Shown in pieces: positions 55,535 to 63,855 of a stretch of DNA of 64,000 nucleotides. Origin of the DNA: Allomuricauda sp. CP2A. GTDB taxonomy: Bacteria > Bacteroidota > Bacteroidia > Flavobacteriales > Flavobacteriaceae. Below the pieces are notes generated by a model. That model saw only the letters and a program-made list of their open reading frames with translations, was not told the DNA's origin and did not search any database. Positions within the stretch are counted from its first letter, which is position 1. Every line of letters begins with the position of its first letter. Where the stretch lies: NCBI RefSeq assembly GCF_001683915.1, contig NZ_LXTT01000045.1:50737-114736 (forward strand). Direction: 5' to 3'. The translations under genes were made by a program, and so were the position numbers.

Positions 55535-56476
55535 CTACATTAAAAACTTTGAAGATATTGAGGTGTTGTGGTGTACCCGGTGCATTACGTCTGCAAAAAG
55601 GTCGGCACAACTCAATACCTTTATTTTTTTCTTGGTCTCGTCAATGGGAATGGAATCGGTAACGATCAATTCCGTCAACTTTGATTCCTCTATTCTTTCA
55701 TAGGCTTTGCCAGACAATAAACCATGTGTGGTAACTGCTCTAACGCTTTCCGCTCCTCGCTCCATCATCAGGTCTGCGGCCTTGGTAAGTGTGCCTGCGG
55801 TATCCACCATATCATCCACCAAAACCACATTTTTCCCCTGTACATCACCAATGAGCTCCATGTGTGAGATGATATTGGCCTTGGCGCGCTGCTTGTAACA
55901 GATGACCACATCACATTCCAATGCTTTGGAATAGGCATAGGCCCTTTTGGAACCTCCCATATCGGGTGAAGCAATGCAAAGATTGTCCAAGTTTAAGCCC
56001 CTCAAATAGGGAAGGAACAAGGTCGATGCAAAAAGATGGTCCACAGGTTTTTCAAAAAAACCTTGAATCTGATCAGCATGGAGATCCATGGTGATGATTC
56101 GTGTGGCACCGGCAGTTTCCAACATTTTAGCGACCAATTTTGCTGCAATGGGAACACGGGGTTTGTCCTTTCGGTCTTGACGCGCCCATCCAAAATAAGG
56201 CATTACCGCGGTAATATGCCTGGCGGATGCCCTTTTGGCGGCATCGAGCATCAAGAGCATTTCCATAAGGTTCTCCGAGCTCGGATTTGTGGATCCAATG
56301 ATAAAAATGCGCGCACCCCTAATGGATTCCTCGAAAGAAGGCTGAAACTCCCCGTCACTGTATCTGGAAAATTGAATCTTTCCCAAATCAGCACCATAAG
56401 AAGCCGCTATCTTCTTTCCAAGATCAACACTTTGCGTACAAGCAAAAATTTTGGGCTCGGGAACTTGATATGCCAT
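55535..56476 (-). CDS. prs: ribose-phosphate pyrophosphokinase
   Basis: A 313-residue PRPP synthase that makes phosphoribosyl pyrophosphate for nucleotide and histidine synthesis. The catalytic loop FGWARQDRKDKPRVPI, DLHADQIQGFF and the PRPP-binding VVLVDDMVDTAGTL are all present. The start at 56476 matches the family N-terminus (MAYQVPEPKIFAC). Confidence 0.97.
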   Translation of the reverse strand: MAYQVPEPKIFACTQSVDLGKKIAASYGADLGKIQFSRYSDGEFQPSFEESIRGARIFIIGSTNPSSENLMEMLLMLDAAKRASARHITAVMPYFGWARQDRKDKPRVPIAAKLVAKMLETAGATRIITMDLHADQIQGFFEKPVDHLFASTLFLPYLRGLNLDNLCIASPDMGGSKRAYAYSKALECDVVICYKQRAKANIISHMELIGDVQGKNVVLVDDMVDTAGTLTKAADLMMERGAESVRAVTTHGLLSGKAYERIEESKLTELIVTDSIPIDETKKKIKVLSCADLFADVMHRVHHNTSISSKFLM

Positions 56477-56644
56477 TGCAAACTCTTGTTAACTAGCTTT
56501 TTGAAGCGCTTTTTTATAAAGAGGTGCAAATTTATAAATTAATTCGGGTTGCTAAAGGAATAAAGGAAGTATTTTTTGGTGGTAAATGAAATTATTTTTT
56601 AGCTTTGCATCCGCAATTCAAATAAGTCACTCTAATTGCTCTAT

Positions 56645-56726
56645 GCCTTGGTGGCGGAACTGGTAGACGCGCTGGATTCAAAATCCAGTTCTTTCGGGAG
56701 TGTGGGTTCGATTCCCACCCAAGGTA
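56645..56726 (+). tRNA. tRNA-Leu (CAA anticodon)
   Basis: A cloverleaf of 82 nt. Acceptor arms GCCTTGG and CCAAGGT, D-arm with GGCGGAACTGGTAGACGC, anticodon stem CTGGA/TCCAG with loop TTCAAAA and anticodon CAA, a 12-nt class II variable arm (TTCTTTCGGGAG), and T-arm GTGGGTTCGATTCCCAC. CCA is not encoded, which is normal in Bacteroidota. It reads UUG. Its 3' half recurs at 58034-58085. Confidence 0.97.
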
Positions 56727-56727
56727 C

Positions 56728-56767
56728 AAAGGCCTTTCAACAAATTTGTTGAAAGGCCTTTTGTTTT
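56728..56767 (+). terminator. terminator after tRNA-Leu
   Basis: A perfect 17-bp inverted repeat (AAAGGCCTTTCAACAAA and TTTGTTGAAAGGCCTTT) is followed by TTGTTTTTT. It starts 2 nt after the tRNA. Confidence 0.9.
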
Positions 56768-57033
56768 TTGGTACAACATCTTAAATTCTTCAACTTTAAC
56801 ATTTTGGTTGTCCTTTTTTAGTATTCTTTGGCCCTATTCTTAATTATAGGCTAGTTTTACCTGACACCATCCATCCATTTAATAATTTCTAGTTATCAGG
56901 ACTGGCATGCCAATCCAACCTTAAAAAGTCCCCAAAGGCCATTCTAATGTCATAACTTGAGGATTGAAGATGTTTTTAATGCGTGAGAAATGACATGTTA
57001 AAAAAATCGTATATTGCAGATAAACAGATAATT

Positions 57034-57564
57034 ATGAAAAAATCAAGAAGAGCTCAAGAAGGATATGGCTTTTGGTGGAACCTTGTCCATATTTTCCAAG
57101 GATTGTTTGCGATTTCATTGTTATGGAATTTCGCTAGTGAGACATTAAACAAAGCATCAAGCACATTGGTGGGTAATGAATTTTTGCCTGCTGCCCCTTT
57201 GAGTTTAAAGGGTATTGACTTTTGTAGTTTGCAATTTGATGACAATGGTAATATTATAGGGTCAGAAGGCCCGTTACCTCCAGAACTATGCGCGATTTTA
57301 GGGGGGTGTATTTTTGGTGGTTTCTTGGTTTGGCTAATCTTTAAATTGATATGTTGGACTGAGTGGGTAAAGGAAGAGATAGAGTGGGAAGAATGTTGGA
57401 AGGAAAAAAAGTGGTACAACCCATGGGATTGGATAACTACATTGGTTTGTGTGACAAAGAAGGCAGTTCAGTGGGTCTTGCAGAAAGTCTGTAAATTCCT
57501 TGATACGGTTATCGTTATTTTAGTTATCATTTGTGTTGTAATAGGAATTATTGCTGTACTTTAA
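57034..57564 (+). CDS. Trp/Cys-rich orphan membrane protein in tRNA-bounded insert
   Basis: About 176 residues from the ATG at 57034 (MKKSRRAQEGYGFWWN); an upstream ATG at 56995 is possible. Three membrane segments are predicted: LVHIFQGLFAISLLWNF, ILGGCIFGGFLVWLIFKLI and VIVILVIICVVIGIIAVL. The middle loop is rich in Trp, Cys and charged residues (EWEECWKEKKWYNPWDWITTLVC). I do not recognise the family. It lies alone in the AT-rich insert between tRNA-Leu and the copy of its 3' half, so it may be the only intact cargo gene of an integrated element. Confidence 0.65.
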   Translation: MKKSRRAQEGYGFWWNLVHIFQGLFAISLLWNFASETLNKASSTLVGNEFLPAAPLSLKGIDFCSLQFDDNGNIIGSEGPLPPELCAILGGCIFGGFLVWLIFKLICWTEWVKEEIEWEECWKEKKWYNPWDWITTLVCVTKKAVQWVLQKVCKFLDTVIVILVIICVVIGIIAVL

Positions 57565-57600
57565 GAAAGGTTAAAACCCTTAAGACAGGTAATATACTTT

Positions 57601-57849
57601 TTGGGCTTTTTGTGCGCTTTTTGTTTGAACCCTGAGTTTTTAAAACAATCAGCAAATATTATTGTTCCGTTTGGAAATAGGGCAGAATCATTAATTGCCT
57701 TTGAATATGCCATCTATTTATCAATATTGAATATGACTAACACTAAACTTGAAACCAACATAAAGCATCTTATTATTACTATAGATCACCAACTTACCAT
57801 TGGGAATTTAGGGGAATACCTCGAGTATATTAATTTTCAATGGGGGTAG
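57601..57849 (+). pseudogene. possible remnant of a universal-stress-protein gene
   Basis: An 82-codon frame with a TTG-type start that has a short stretch like the first strand and helix of UspA proteins: NIIVPFGNRAESLIAFEYAIYLS (compare the usual VP..GS...AALEYALYLA). The following part is not similar to the family and no full domain is present. This looks like a decayed fragment or a chance frame; support is weak. Confidence 0.25.
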
Positions 57850-58033
57850 CAAGGCATAGTCTAGGCCGCAAAGGTTCGGATAATTAATTGCTTATTGCAA
57901 AACATATTGAAAATCAATATGTTAAAAACTTATTTTATAGCATATAGGCGAGTTATAGTTATGATAATAAATTCTATTTTTTTGTAAACATCTGTTTATT
58001 AAGCAATTAGATTTGACTATTTTGTGCTTTCAA
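57850..58033. other. AT-rich non-coding part of the tRNA-bounded insert
   Basis: No gene, tRNA or repeat recognised between the last open frame and the tRNA-like fragment. Confidence 0.6.
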
Positions 58034-58085
58034 ATTCAAAATCCAGTGTCTTAGGACGTGTGGGTTCGATTCCCACCCAAGGTAC
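58034..58085 (+). repeat. partial copy of the tRNA-Leu 3' half (att-like)
   Basis: The 13 nt of the anticodon loop and stem (ATTCAAAATCCAG, 58034-58046) and the 27 nt from the end of the variable arm through the T-arm and acceptor strand (58059-58085) are identical to the tRNA-Leu at 56676-56688 and 56701-56727. The intervening 12-nt variable arm differs (TGTCTTAGGACG instead of TTCTTTCGGGAG). There is no 5' half, so this is not a functional tRNA. The layout is that of a tyrosine-recombinase attachment site. Confidence 0.85.
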
Positions 58086-58090
58086 TTCCA

Positions 58091-58127
58091 AACCCTGATT
58101 ATGGATTCATAATCAGGGTTTTGTTTT
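58091..58127 (+). terminator. terminator after the tRNA-like fragment
   Basis: A perfect 12-bp stem AACCCTGATTAT/ATAATCAGGGTT with a 6-nt loop is followed by TTGTTTTTTATA. It sits 5 nt behind the tRNA-like 3' end, at a spacing close to that of the terminator behind the intact tRNA. Confidence 0.85.
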
Positions 58128-58340
58128 TTATAAAGTAACGGCTTGGTAAAAAAATATGGTCCAAGAGATAGATCTGTTTTTAACCCTAATTCTGTTTGGA
58201 CATCCCTATTACCATAGTTTGCTATTTTAGACCTGCCCTCTTATATACTAAGGTAGAGTAAGCTTCTTGAAACTTTTGTAAGATAGTTTTGCAATCAACC
58301 AATTCCTTTGTTTATTTTCGATTCTTACAATATAAATCTT

Positions 58341-59276
58341 ATGGCAGTCTGGGCTTTTTTTCTTTTGGGAATCTTTTTTTTCTTGGCGCTGGATCTTGGT
58401 GTTTTCAATAGAAAGGCACATGTTATTAGTGTCCGGGAAGCATCAATTTGGACCGGGATTTGGGTAACACTGTCCATTTTGTTTTCGGGCATCATTTATT
58501 GGTTGTACGCTACGGGACGGGTTGACAACGTGGATTCCTTGAAGCCCATGGATGCCAGCTTAAAATATATTACCGGTTACCTCATTGAGCTTTCATTGAG
58601 CATTGACAATATTTTTGTCATTGCGGTTATCTTTGGATCTTTCAATATACCCCAAAAATACCAGCACAGGGTATTGTTCTGGGGCATTTTGGGCGCTATT
58701 GTGTTCCGCGCCCTGATGATTTTCTTTGGAGTGGCATTGATTAAGAAATTCAGTTTCGCAACCTATATTTTCGGCGCATTTTTAATTTTTACCGCCATAA
58801 AGATGTTGGTCTCCAAACAAAAGGCGTTCAACCCCAAAAAGTCATTTATTTACAGGAACTTACGCAAGGTAATGCCCATAACCTCACACATGCAGGGGCA
58901 GAAATTTTTCATTAAGTTGCGGCATATAACCGCGGCGACCCCCTTGTTTATGGCCTTGGTCATCATTGAATTTTCGGATGTTCTTTTTGCCTTGGACAGT
59001 GTCCCGGCTATTTTGGCCATTACCTCCGACCCCTTTTTGGTTTTCAGCTCAAATATATTTGCCATATTGGGCCTGCGATCTATGTACTTTTTCCTTGCCC
59101 ACATGATCAACAAGTTTTACTACCTCAAGTATAGTTTGGTGGCCATCCTGACCTTTGTGGGAGTAAAGCTGATACTGGCACATCACTTTACCTTTCCCGA
59201 ATGGTTCTCATTGGGCTTTATTTTATTATCGCTGTTAATCGGTATTTTGGTGTCATCAAGAGAGAAAAATGAATAA
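58341..59276 (+). CDS. TerC/Alx family membrane protein
   Basis: A 311-residue TerC-family protein from the ATG at 58341 (MAVWAFFLLGIFFF). Eight to nine membrane segments, the acidic LSLSIDNIFVIAVIF and the FSDVLFALDSVPAILAITSDP motif are diagnostic. Alx-type members export or import Mn2+ and respond to pH. An upstream TTG start would add 11 poorly hydrophobic residues. A TAGTTTTG (-7-like) box lies about 60 nt upstream. Confidence 0.95.
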   Translation: MAVWAFFLLGIFFFLALDLGVFNRKAHVISVREASIWTGIWVTLSILFSGIIYWLYATGRVDNVDSLKPMDASLKYITGYLIELSLSIDNIFVIAVIFGSFNIPQKYQHRVLFWGILGAIVFRALMIFFGVALIKKFSFATYIFGAFLIFTAIKMLVSKQKAFNPKKSFIYRNLRKVMPITSHMQGQKFFIKLRHITAATPLFMALVIIEFSDVLFALDSVPAILAITSDPFLVFSSNIFAILGLRSMYFFLAHMINKFYYLKYSLVAILTFVGVKLILAHHFTFPEWFSLGFILLSLLIGILVSSREKNE

Positions 59277-59405
59277 TTCCCTTTTTTGGAAAAAGTATAT
59301 CGAAACAACAAGACAATTGCCCCGATAAGAACTTGTTCCAGGTTAAGTGGAAAATTAAACATTGGGACTTGTAGGGCATTTCCTTTTGTTTTTTACTTTT
59401 GAAGT

Positions 59406-59732
59406 ATGAGAGTTTTGGCGGTGATTTTATCTTTGCTAACCATTCTGTTGTCGTCATACCCATGTTGTCAGGAGACAGGTTCCTGTTCCGAAACATCAGC
59501 AGTAGATCAATGTGGGCATGATGATCCAGAAGAGGTTCCCCATGGCACTGATGCACCCTGTTCCCCTTTTTATACTTGTGGCAGATGCCCGGGATTTACG
59601 GTTACGTATGAAACCTTGGATTTTGTCTGCTTGAAACTTGAAAAGGAAACTCCCCCCGTAACTTATGTTGAACTCCTGCCGAAAGAAGTCTATTTTTTCT
59701 CCCTGAAGCCTCCGCGCATTTTTGAAGTATAA
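59406..59732 (+). CDS. DUF6660-like small Cys/His-rich exported protein
   Basis: A 108-residue protein with a signal-like start (MRVLAVILSLLTILLSSYPCC). The mature part has eight Cys and several His (CCQETGSCSETS, QCGHDDPEEVPHG, PCSPFYTCGRCPG) in an arrangement like DUF6660 proteins seen near TonB receptors and metal genes. It is probably periplasmic and metal binding. It is the first gene before a TonB-dependent receptor, 67 nt apart, and may be co-regulated with it. Confidence 0.75.
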   Translation: MRVLAVILSLLTILLSSYPCCQETGSCSETSAVDQCGHDDPEEVPHGTDAPCSPFYTCGRCPGFTVTYETLDFVCLKLEKETPPVTYVELLPKEVYFFSLKPPRIFEV

Positions 59733-59799
59733 CCCGTTGTAAATTAAAAATAATCTTGGCTAAAAACCAGGATTAAGCATATTTCAAAAATCCAAATAA

Positions 59800-61977
59800 A
59801 TGAGAATAAGATTGTTTTGGGTGCTGTTCCTTTTTGGCATAGTATCCGTTCTTGCACAGAATACTTTAGACATTACGGTCAAAGATTCCATAAGTGGAGA
59901 ACCCTTGATCGGGGTCACAGCGGTTTTGGCATCCCTGGACAAAGGGGCCATATCCAATGAAGAGGGAAAAATATATATGGAGAACATTCCCAATGGTAGG
60001 TTTCAACTGCGATTAAGCTATGTTGGCTATGCCACTATGGTGCGTAACCTAGATTTTCCTTTGGATGAAACAATCCAAGGGCAGCCCTTTTTCCTTGTTC
60101 CGCAGACTGAGGAGATGGAAGAAATCACCTTGGTTTCCACTAGGAGCAGCCGTACCATTGAGGATATCCCCACGCGAGTAGAGGTCATTGCAGGGGAGGA
60201 ACTCTCCGAGAAGGGAAACATGAAACCGGGGGACATCCGCATGTTGCTCAATGAGAGTACGGGCATTAGGACGCAACAGACTTCGGCCACCAGTTACAAT
60301 TCCAGCATACGTATCCAAGGACTGGACGGAAAGTATACCCAGCTCCTTCGGGATGGATTTCCCCTGTATTCCGGGTTTGCCAGTGGGCTAAGTTTGATGC
60401 AAATAGCACCTTTGGACCTAAAACAAGTGGAGGTCATCAAGGGATCCAGCTCTACCTTGTACGGGGGCGGGGCCATTGCCGGATTGGTAAACCTGATTTC
60501 CAAGACTCCAGAGGATGAACCCGAGCTCAGCTTTATGGCCAACGGTACTTCCGCTCTTGGGTTGGACCTCAGTGGTTTTTATTCAGAAAAGTTCAATAAA
60601 GTGGGAACAACCGTATTTGCTTCCTATAATTTGGGTTCGCCCTATGACCCTGCGGATATTGGATTGACAGCCATTCCAGAGTTCGACCGTTTTACCCTTA
60701 ATCCCAAGCTGTATTGGTATCCTGGGGAACATACCGAACTGTTGCTGGGCATCAATGCCATTTTTGAGGACCGTCTTGGGGGAAATATGGACTATGTTGA
60801 GGGGGAATCCGTGACTGACCCCTATTTTGAGTCCAATGAAACGGAACGGGTATCCACTCAGTTGGGATTCAAGCATACCTTTAATGGAAGAAACCAATTG
60901 GAAATCAAGAACAGTTTTAGTTTTTACGACAGAACTATCCAAATCCCGGACTTCACCTTTTCGGGCTACCAACGTTCTTCTTTCAGTGAGTTGAACTTTT
61001 CCACAAGTTCGGAAGACGATGTGGAATGGGTCTTTGGCACCAATCTTTGGACGGAATATTTTAATGATACCCGAGAAAATCAGACTGAAGCATTGGACCA
61101 ATCCTACCAAATTTTTGGACTGTTCGCCCAAAATGTATGGCGTATTGATGAAACCCTTTCCGTGGAGACCGGGTTCCGGGCCGACTTCCATTCCGATTAC
61201 GGGGCCATGGCCCTCCCTCGACTTTCAGTGCTCTACGAGCCCAATAGTGCGTTAACCTTTAGGCTTGGTGGCGGCATGGGATACAAGACTCCCACCGTGT
61301 TCACTGAAGATGCGGAACGGGTGCAGTTCAGGAATGTATTGCCCATCGATTCAGATGAGGCCGATCTGGAACGCTCCCTGGGGTTCAATTTTGACATAAA
61401 CTATAAATGGATCCCCCTGCCGGGGATGACAATGTCCATCAACACGCTCCTTTTCTATACCAAGATCAATGATCCCATGCTATTGGTGCCAAACGGGAAC
61501 GGATTCTATGAATTTCAACAACCCAGCGGACATGTTGATACCCGTGGTGCCGAGGTCAACCTCAAGATCAAATATGGGGATTTTAAACTGTTCACGGGGT
61601 ATACCCATGCCAACGTAAAACAACATGAAAATGGAATGGTATCAGATTTCCCGTTGGTGGCCAAGCACCGTTTGAACAATGTGTTGATGTTTGAAAAGGA
61701 GGATAACCTTTGGGTGGGCCTTGAGGCTTATTATTACAGTCCACAGCGATTGGAAAGCGGTGAAACAGGACAGTCTTATTGGATCTTGGGGCTGATGAGC
61801 GAAAAGAAACTTGGGGAAAAATTTTCGGTCTTCCTGAACTTTGAGAATTTTTTGGATACACGCCAAACCCGTTTTGGTGCAATCTATACTGGAAATATCA
61901 GTGATCCACAGTTTTTGGATATCTATGCCCCTGTTGATGGTTTCGTGATTAATGGTGGATTTAAGCTTAAACTATAG
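59800..61977 (+). CDS. TonB-dependent receptor with carboxypeptidase-D-like N-terminal domain
   Basis: A 725-residue outer-membrane receptor. A signal peptide (ends VLAQ) is followed by a CarbopepD_reg_2 domain (DSISGEPLIGVTAV...NGRFQLRLSYVGY), a plug domain (RTIEDIPTRVEVIAGEEL, then QGLDGKYTQLLRDG and IEVIKG-like VEVIKGSSSTLYG), and a 22-strand barrel ending KLKL. Its neighbour DUF6660 protein hints at a metal or metal-chelate substrate; that is inference. No SusD partner is present, so it is not a glycan SusCD pair. Confidence 0.95.
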   Translation: MRIRLFWVLFLFGIVSVLAQNTLDITVKDSISGEPLIGVTAVLASLDKGAISNEEGKIYMENIPNGRFQLRLSYVGYATMVRNLDFPLDETIQGQPFFLVPQTEEMEEITLVSTRSSRTIEDIPTRVEVIAGEELSEKGNMKPGDIRMLLNESTGIRTQQTSATSYNSSIRIQGLDGKYTQLLRDGFPLYSGFASGLSLMQIAPLDLKQVEVIKGSSSTLYGGGAIAGLVNLISKTPEDEPELSFMANGTSALGLDLSGFYSEKFNKVGTTVFASYNLGSPYDPADIGLTAIPEFDRFTLNPKLYWYPGEHTELLLGINAIFEDRLGGNMDYVEGESVTDPYFESNETERVSTQLGFKHTFNGRNQLEIKNSFSFYDRTIQIPDFTFSGYQRSSFSELNFSTSSEDDVEWVFGTNLWTEYFNDTRENQTEALDQSYQIFGLFAQNVWRIDETLSVETGFRADFHSDYGAMALPRLSVLYEPNSALTFRLGGGMGYKTPTVFTEDAERVQFRNVLPIDSDEADLERSLGFNFDINYKWIPLPGMTMSINTLLFYTKINDPMLLVPNGNGFYEFQQPSGHVDTRGAEVNLKIKYGDFKLFTGYTHANVKQHENGMVSDFPLVAKHRLNNVLMFEKEDNLWVGLEAYYYSPQRLESGETGQSYWILGLMSEKKLGEKFSVFLNFENFLDTRQTRFGAIYTGNISDPQFLDIYAPVDGFVINGGFKLKL

Positions 61978-61991
61978 CTTTCGCAAAAAAA

Positions 61992-62152
61992 GATGAGGGT
62001 GTCCAAAAAGCTCGTTATCTGTCAGTTCGAGCGCAGTCGAGAACCTAAGCATGTTGATAATCAATGGGTTTCGACTTAAGTTTATCCTGAGCGCAGCCGA
62101 AGGACTCAACCTGACAAATTCAAACTTTTGTTGCTTTTTGGACACCCTCATC
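61992..62152. repeat. 160-bp nested inverted repeat element
   Basis: Perfect 20-bp outer arms: GATGAGGGTGTCCAAAAAGC at 61992-62011 and its reverse complement at 62133-62152. Inside them, GTCAGTTCGAGCGCAGTCGAGAACC and GAGCGCAGCCGAAGG...CTCAACCTGAC form the second palindrome family. It lies between the convergent TonB receptor and the next gene and may end transcription in both directions. Confidence 0.9.
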
Positions 62153-62199
62153 CTACTCTTTAAAGCATTGAATGCGATTTAGATAAGGCATGTTCAATG

Positions 62200-63093
62200 T
62201 TATTTTCTTTTCTTGGCATTGAACCAATAGCTGATTCCAGCGGACCAATAGAACACATTTTCCAACTCCTCCTCAAAAACGGCATCCTCTGTGGTCAATG
62301 TGGCATTGCTCTGGGGAAATGCCCAAACCGGAGTGAAGGAAAAAATGAATTGTTTATGATGGTACTGCAATGGAATGCTCAGTTCCATGTTCAACAGATT
62401 GAATTCCGATGCTTCTGCAACTTCAACCGTGGTTATTTCCATGGGCTCAGTGTCACCCGAACCTTTGCCCTGGCCTTTTCGGTTTCCCAAACGACTGGTG
62501 CTATAATATTCTTCGTAAAAATATTGGGAACCGGCAAACAAGGAAGCCCTTGGGATTATCAATAACGAATTGTTGAATCCATAAAACGTATGGTCCATCA
62601 TCAATCCCAAGAAAATATCAGGCGTGCTATTGTTGTTGAAATAGCTGCTCGCATATATTGATAATTCAACTGCCTTTAGGTCGTAACTCAGAATTCCAGT
62701 GATATCGGCCACGACCTCAGACTGCACATTATAGCTGTTTTCATTGTAAAAATAGGCTGTTCCCGAAACCCCGCCGCTCAATTTTTTGGATTTGAACAAA
62801 TACCCTGCAGTGGCAAGGAACAGATCCACCCGTTGTTCGCCTGAACTCGTAAGATAAGATGCGGATACATCCAAGAACAAGCCGGATTTGTCATAATAGC
62901 CAATGGAGGGCAGAATATAGGGTGCCGCAATGGAGTCTCGCCTACCCATGAAAATAGCATCGTTCATATAGCTCAAGTCCACTAAGAAATAGGATTCTTC
63001 AGTGCTTGAACTTTCCTTAGTGGTTTTCTGGGCATGGATTTTAATACCCACTGAAAGCAAAAAGAGCAAAAAAATGAATAGGTTACGCTTCAT
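62200..63093 (-). CDS. exported beta-rich (outer-membrane-like) protein of unknown function
   Basis: About 297 residues from the ATG at 63093 (MKRNLFIFLLFLLSVGIKIHAQ signal). The mature protein alternates short hydrophobic strands with turns (DLSYMNDAIFMGRRD, SIGYYDKSGLFLDVSASYL, VFYWSAGISYWF), as in an outer-membrane beta-barrel. I do not recognise the family. It is on the same strand as the DUF6799 gene, 79 nt apart, and is the distal gene. The two occur near one another in other flavobacteria as far as I recall; no function is assigned. Confidence 0.75.
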   Translation of the reverse strand: MKRNLFIFLLFLLSVGIKIHAQKTTKESSSTEESYFLVDLSYMNDAIFMGRRDSIAAPYILPSIGYYDKSGLFLDVSASYLTSSGEQRVDLFLATAGYLFKSKKLSGGVSGTAYFYNENSYNVQSEVVADITGILSYDLKAVELSIYASSYFNNNSTPDIFLGLMMDHTFYGFNNSLLIIPRASLFAGSQYFYEEYYSTSRLGNRKGQGKGSGDTEPMEITTVEVAEASEFNLLNMELSIPLQYHHKQFIFSFTPVWAFPQSNATLTTEDAVFEEELENVFYWSAGISYWFNAKKRK

Positions 63094-63171
63094 AGTGTTC
63101 AAATTCAATTTATCAGGGGCCTTGCCATAGTTACATACATTACATACAGCAAGGCCCATAATACAAATACA

Positions 63172-63855
63172 TTACATGCTTGTCCCTTTTTTCTTTTGGA
63201 TGGCATTGCCCTTAATACCTTTTTTAGCTTTCATGTTCTTCATGTTCTTCATGTTTTTTTGAACCATCATTTTTCGATGTTGGTAGGTATTCATGAATTT
63301 TTCTCCCGCTAGGTTCAAACACTCCCCATTTTGAAGTCTCATCTGTTTACGGTCTTGGTTCATGTAGGTGCCATTTGGGTCAATACTTCCGCCATTGGCC
63401 AATTCCAATCGTTGTTGTAAACGATCTTGGGATTGGGCCCTAATTTGATAGACCTCACCGTCAATACGCATTATCTGAAACCTATTTTGATTTCTCTGCT
63501 GTATCTGGGCATTGGTGAGCCCTTTGTCATCTTGCATGATTTTATACCGATATTGGTACTCATTGCGGTATTTAATGCCATCATTGTCCAAACATTCACC
63601 GTCTTTTAATCGAAGTCTATCACGATCTCTGGTCAAATATGAACCATTTGGGCTTACAACAGTTCCATCATTGAGCGTAATGGGTTCCTGTAAACGGATT
63701 TGATCACGATCACGAATTTGGAGTACATCACCATCGACCAACATTAAACGGTCTCGATCTTGATCGGGATCTTGGATCCTGTCCCTATCCCTGTCCTGCG
63801 CCATCAATGTGGCTGTTCCAAGAACGGCCAACATTAGTAAAACTACTTTTCTCAT
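63172..63855 (-). CDS. DUF6799-repeat exported protein
   Basis: About 227 residues from the ATG at 63855 (MRKVVLLMLAVLGTATLMAQ signal), better than an upstream start. After an Asp/Arg-rich stretch (DRDRDRIQDPDQDRDRL), two DUF6799-like repeats follow, each with VDGDVLQIRDRDQIRL or IDGEVYQIRAQSQDRL, then DGTVVSPNGSYLTRD or GGSIDPNGTYMNQD, and LKDGECL or LQNGECL. The C-terminus is Lys/Met-rich with repeated KNM/MKN units. It is probably periplasmic and may bind metal or nucleic acid through its charged ends; the function is unknown. Confidence 0.8.
   Translation of the reverse strand: MRKVVLLMLAVLGTATLMAQDRDRDRIQDPDQDRDRLMLVDGDVLQIRDRDQIRLQEPITLNDGTVVSPNGSYLTRDRDRLRLKDGECLDNDGIKYRNEYQYRYKIMQDDKGLTNAQIQQRNQNRFQIMRIDGEVYQIRAQSQDRLQQRLELANGGSIDPNGTYMNQDRKQMRLQNGECLNLAGEKFMNTYQHRKMMVQKNMKNMKNMKAKKGIKGNAIQKKKGTSM

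Noticed and set aside
58034..58085. A second functional tRNA-Leu
   Set aside because: The 5' half (acceptor, D-arm) is absent upstream; only the anticodon-to-3' part is present.
11744..62152. CRISPR arrays from recurring palindromic units
   Set aside because: The palindromes are scattered singly through the window, not regularly spaced; no cas genes.
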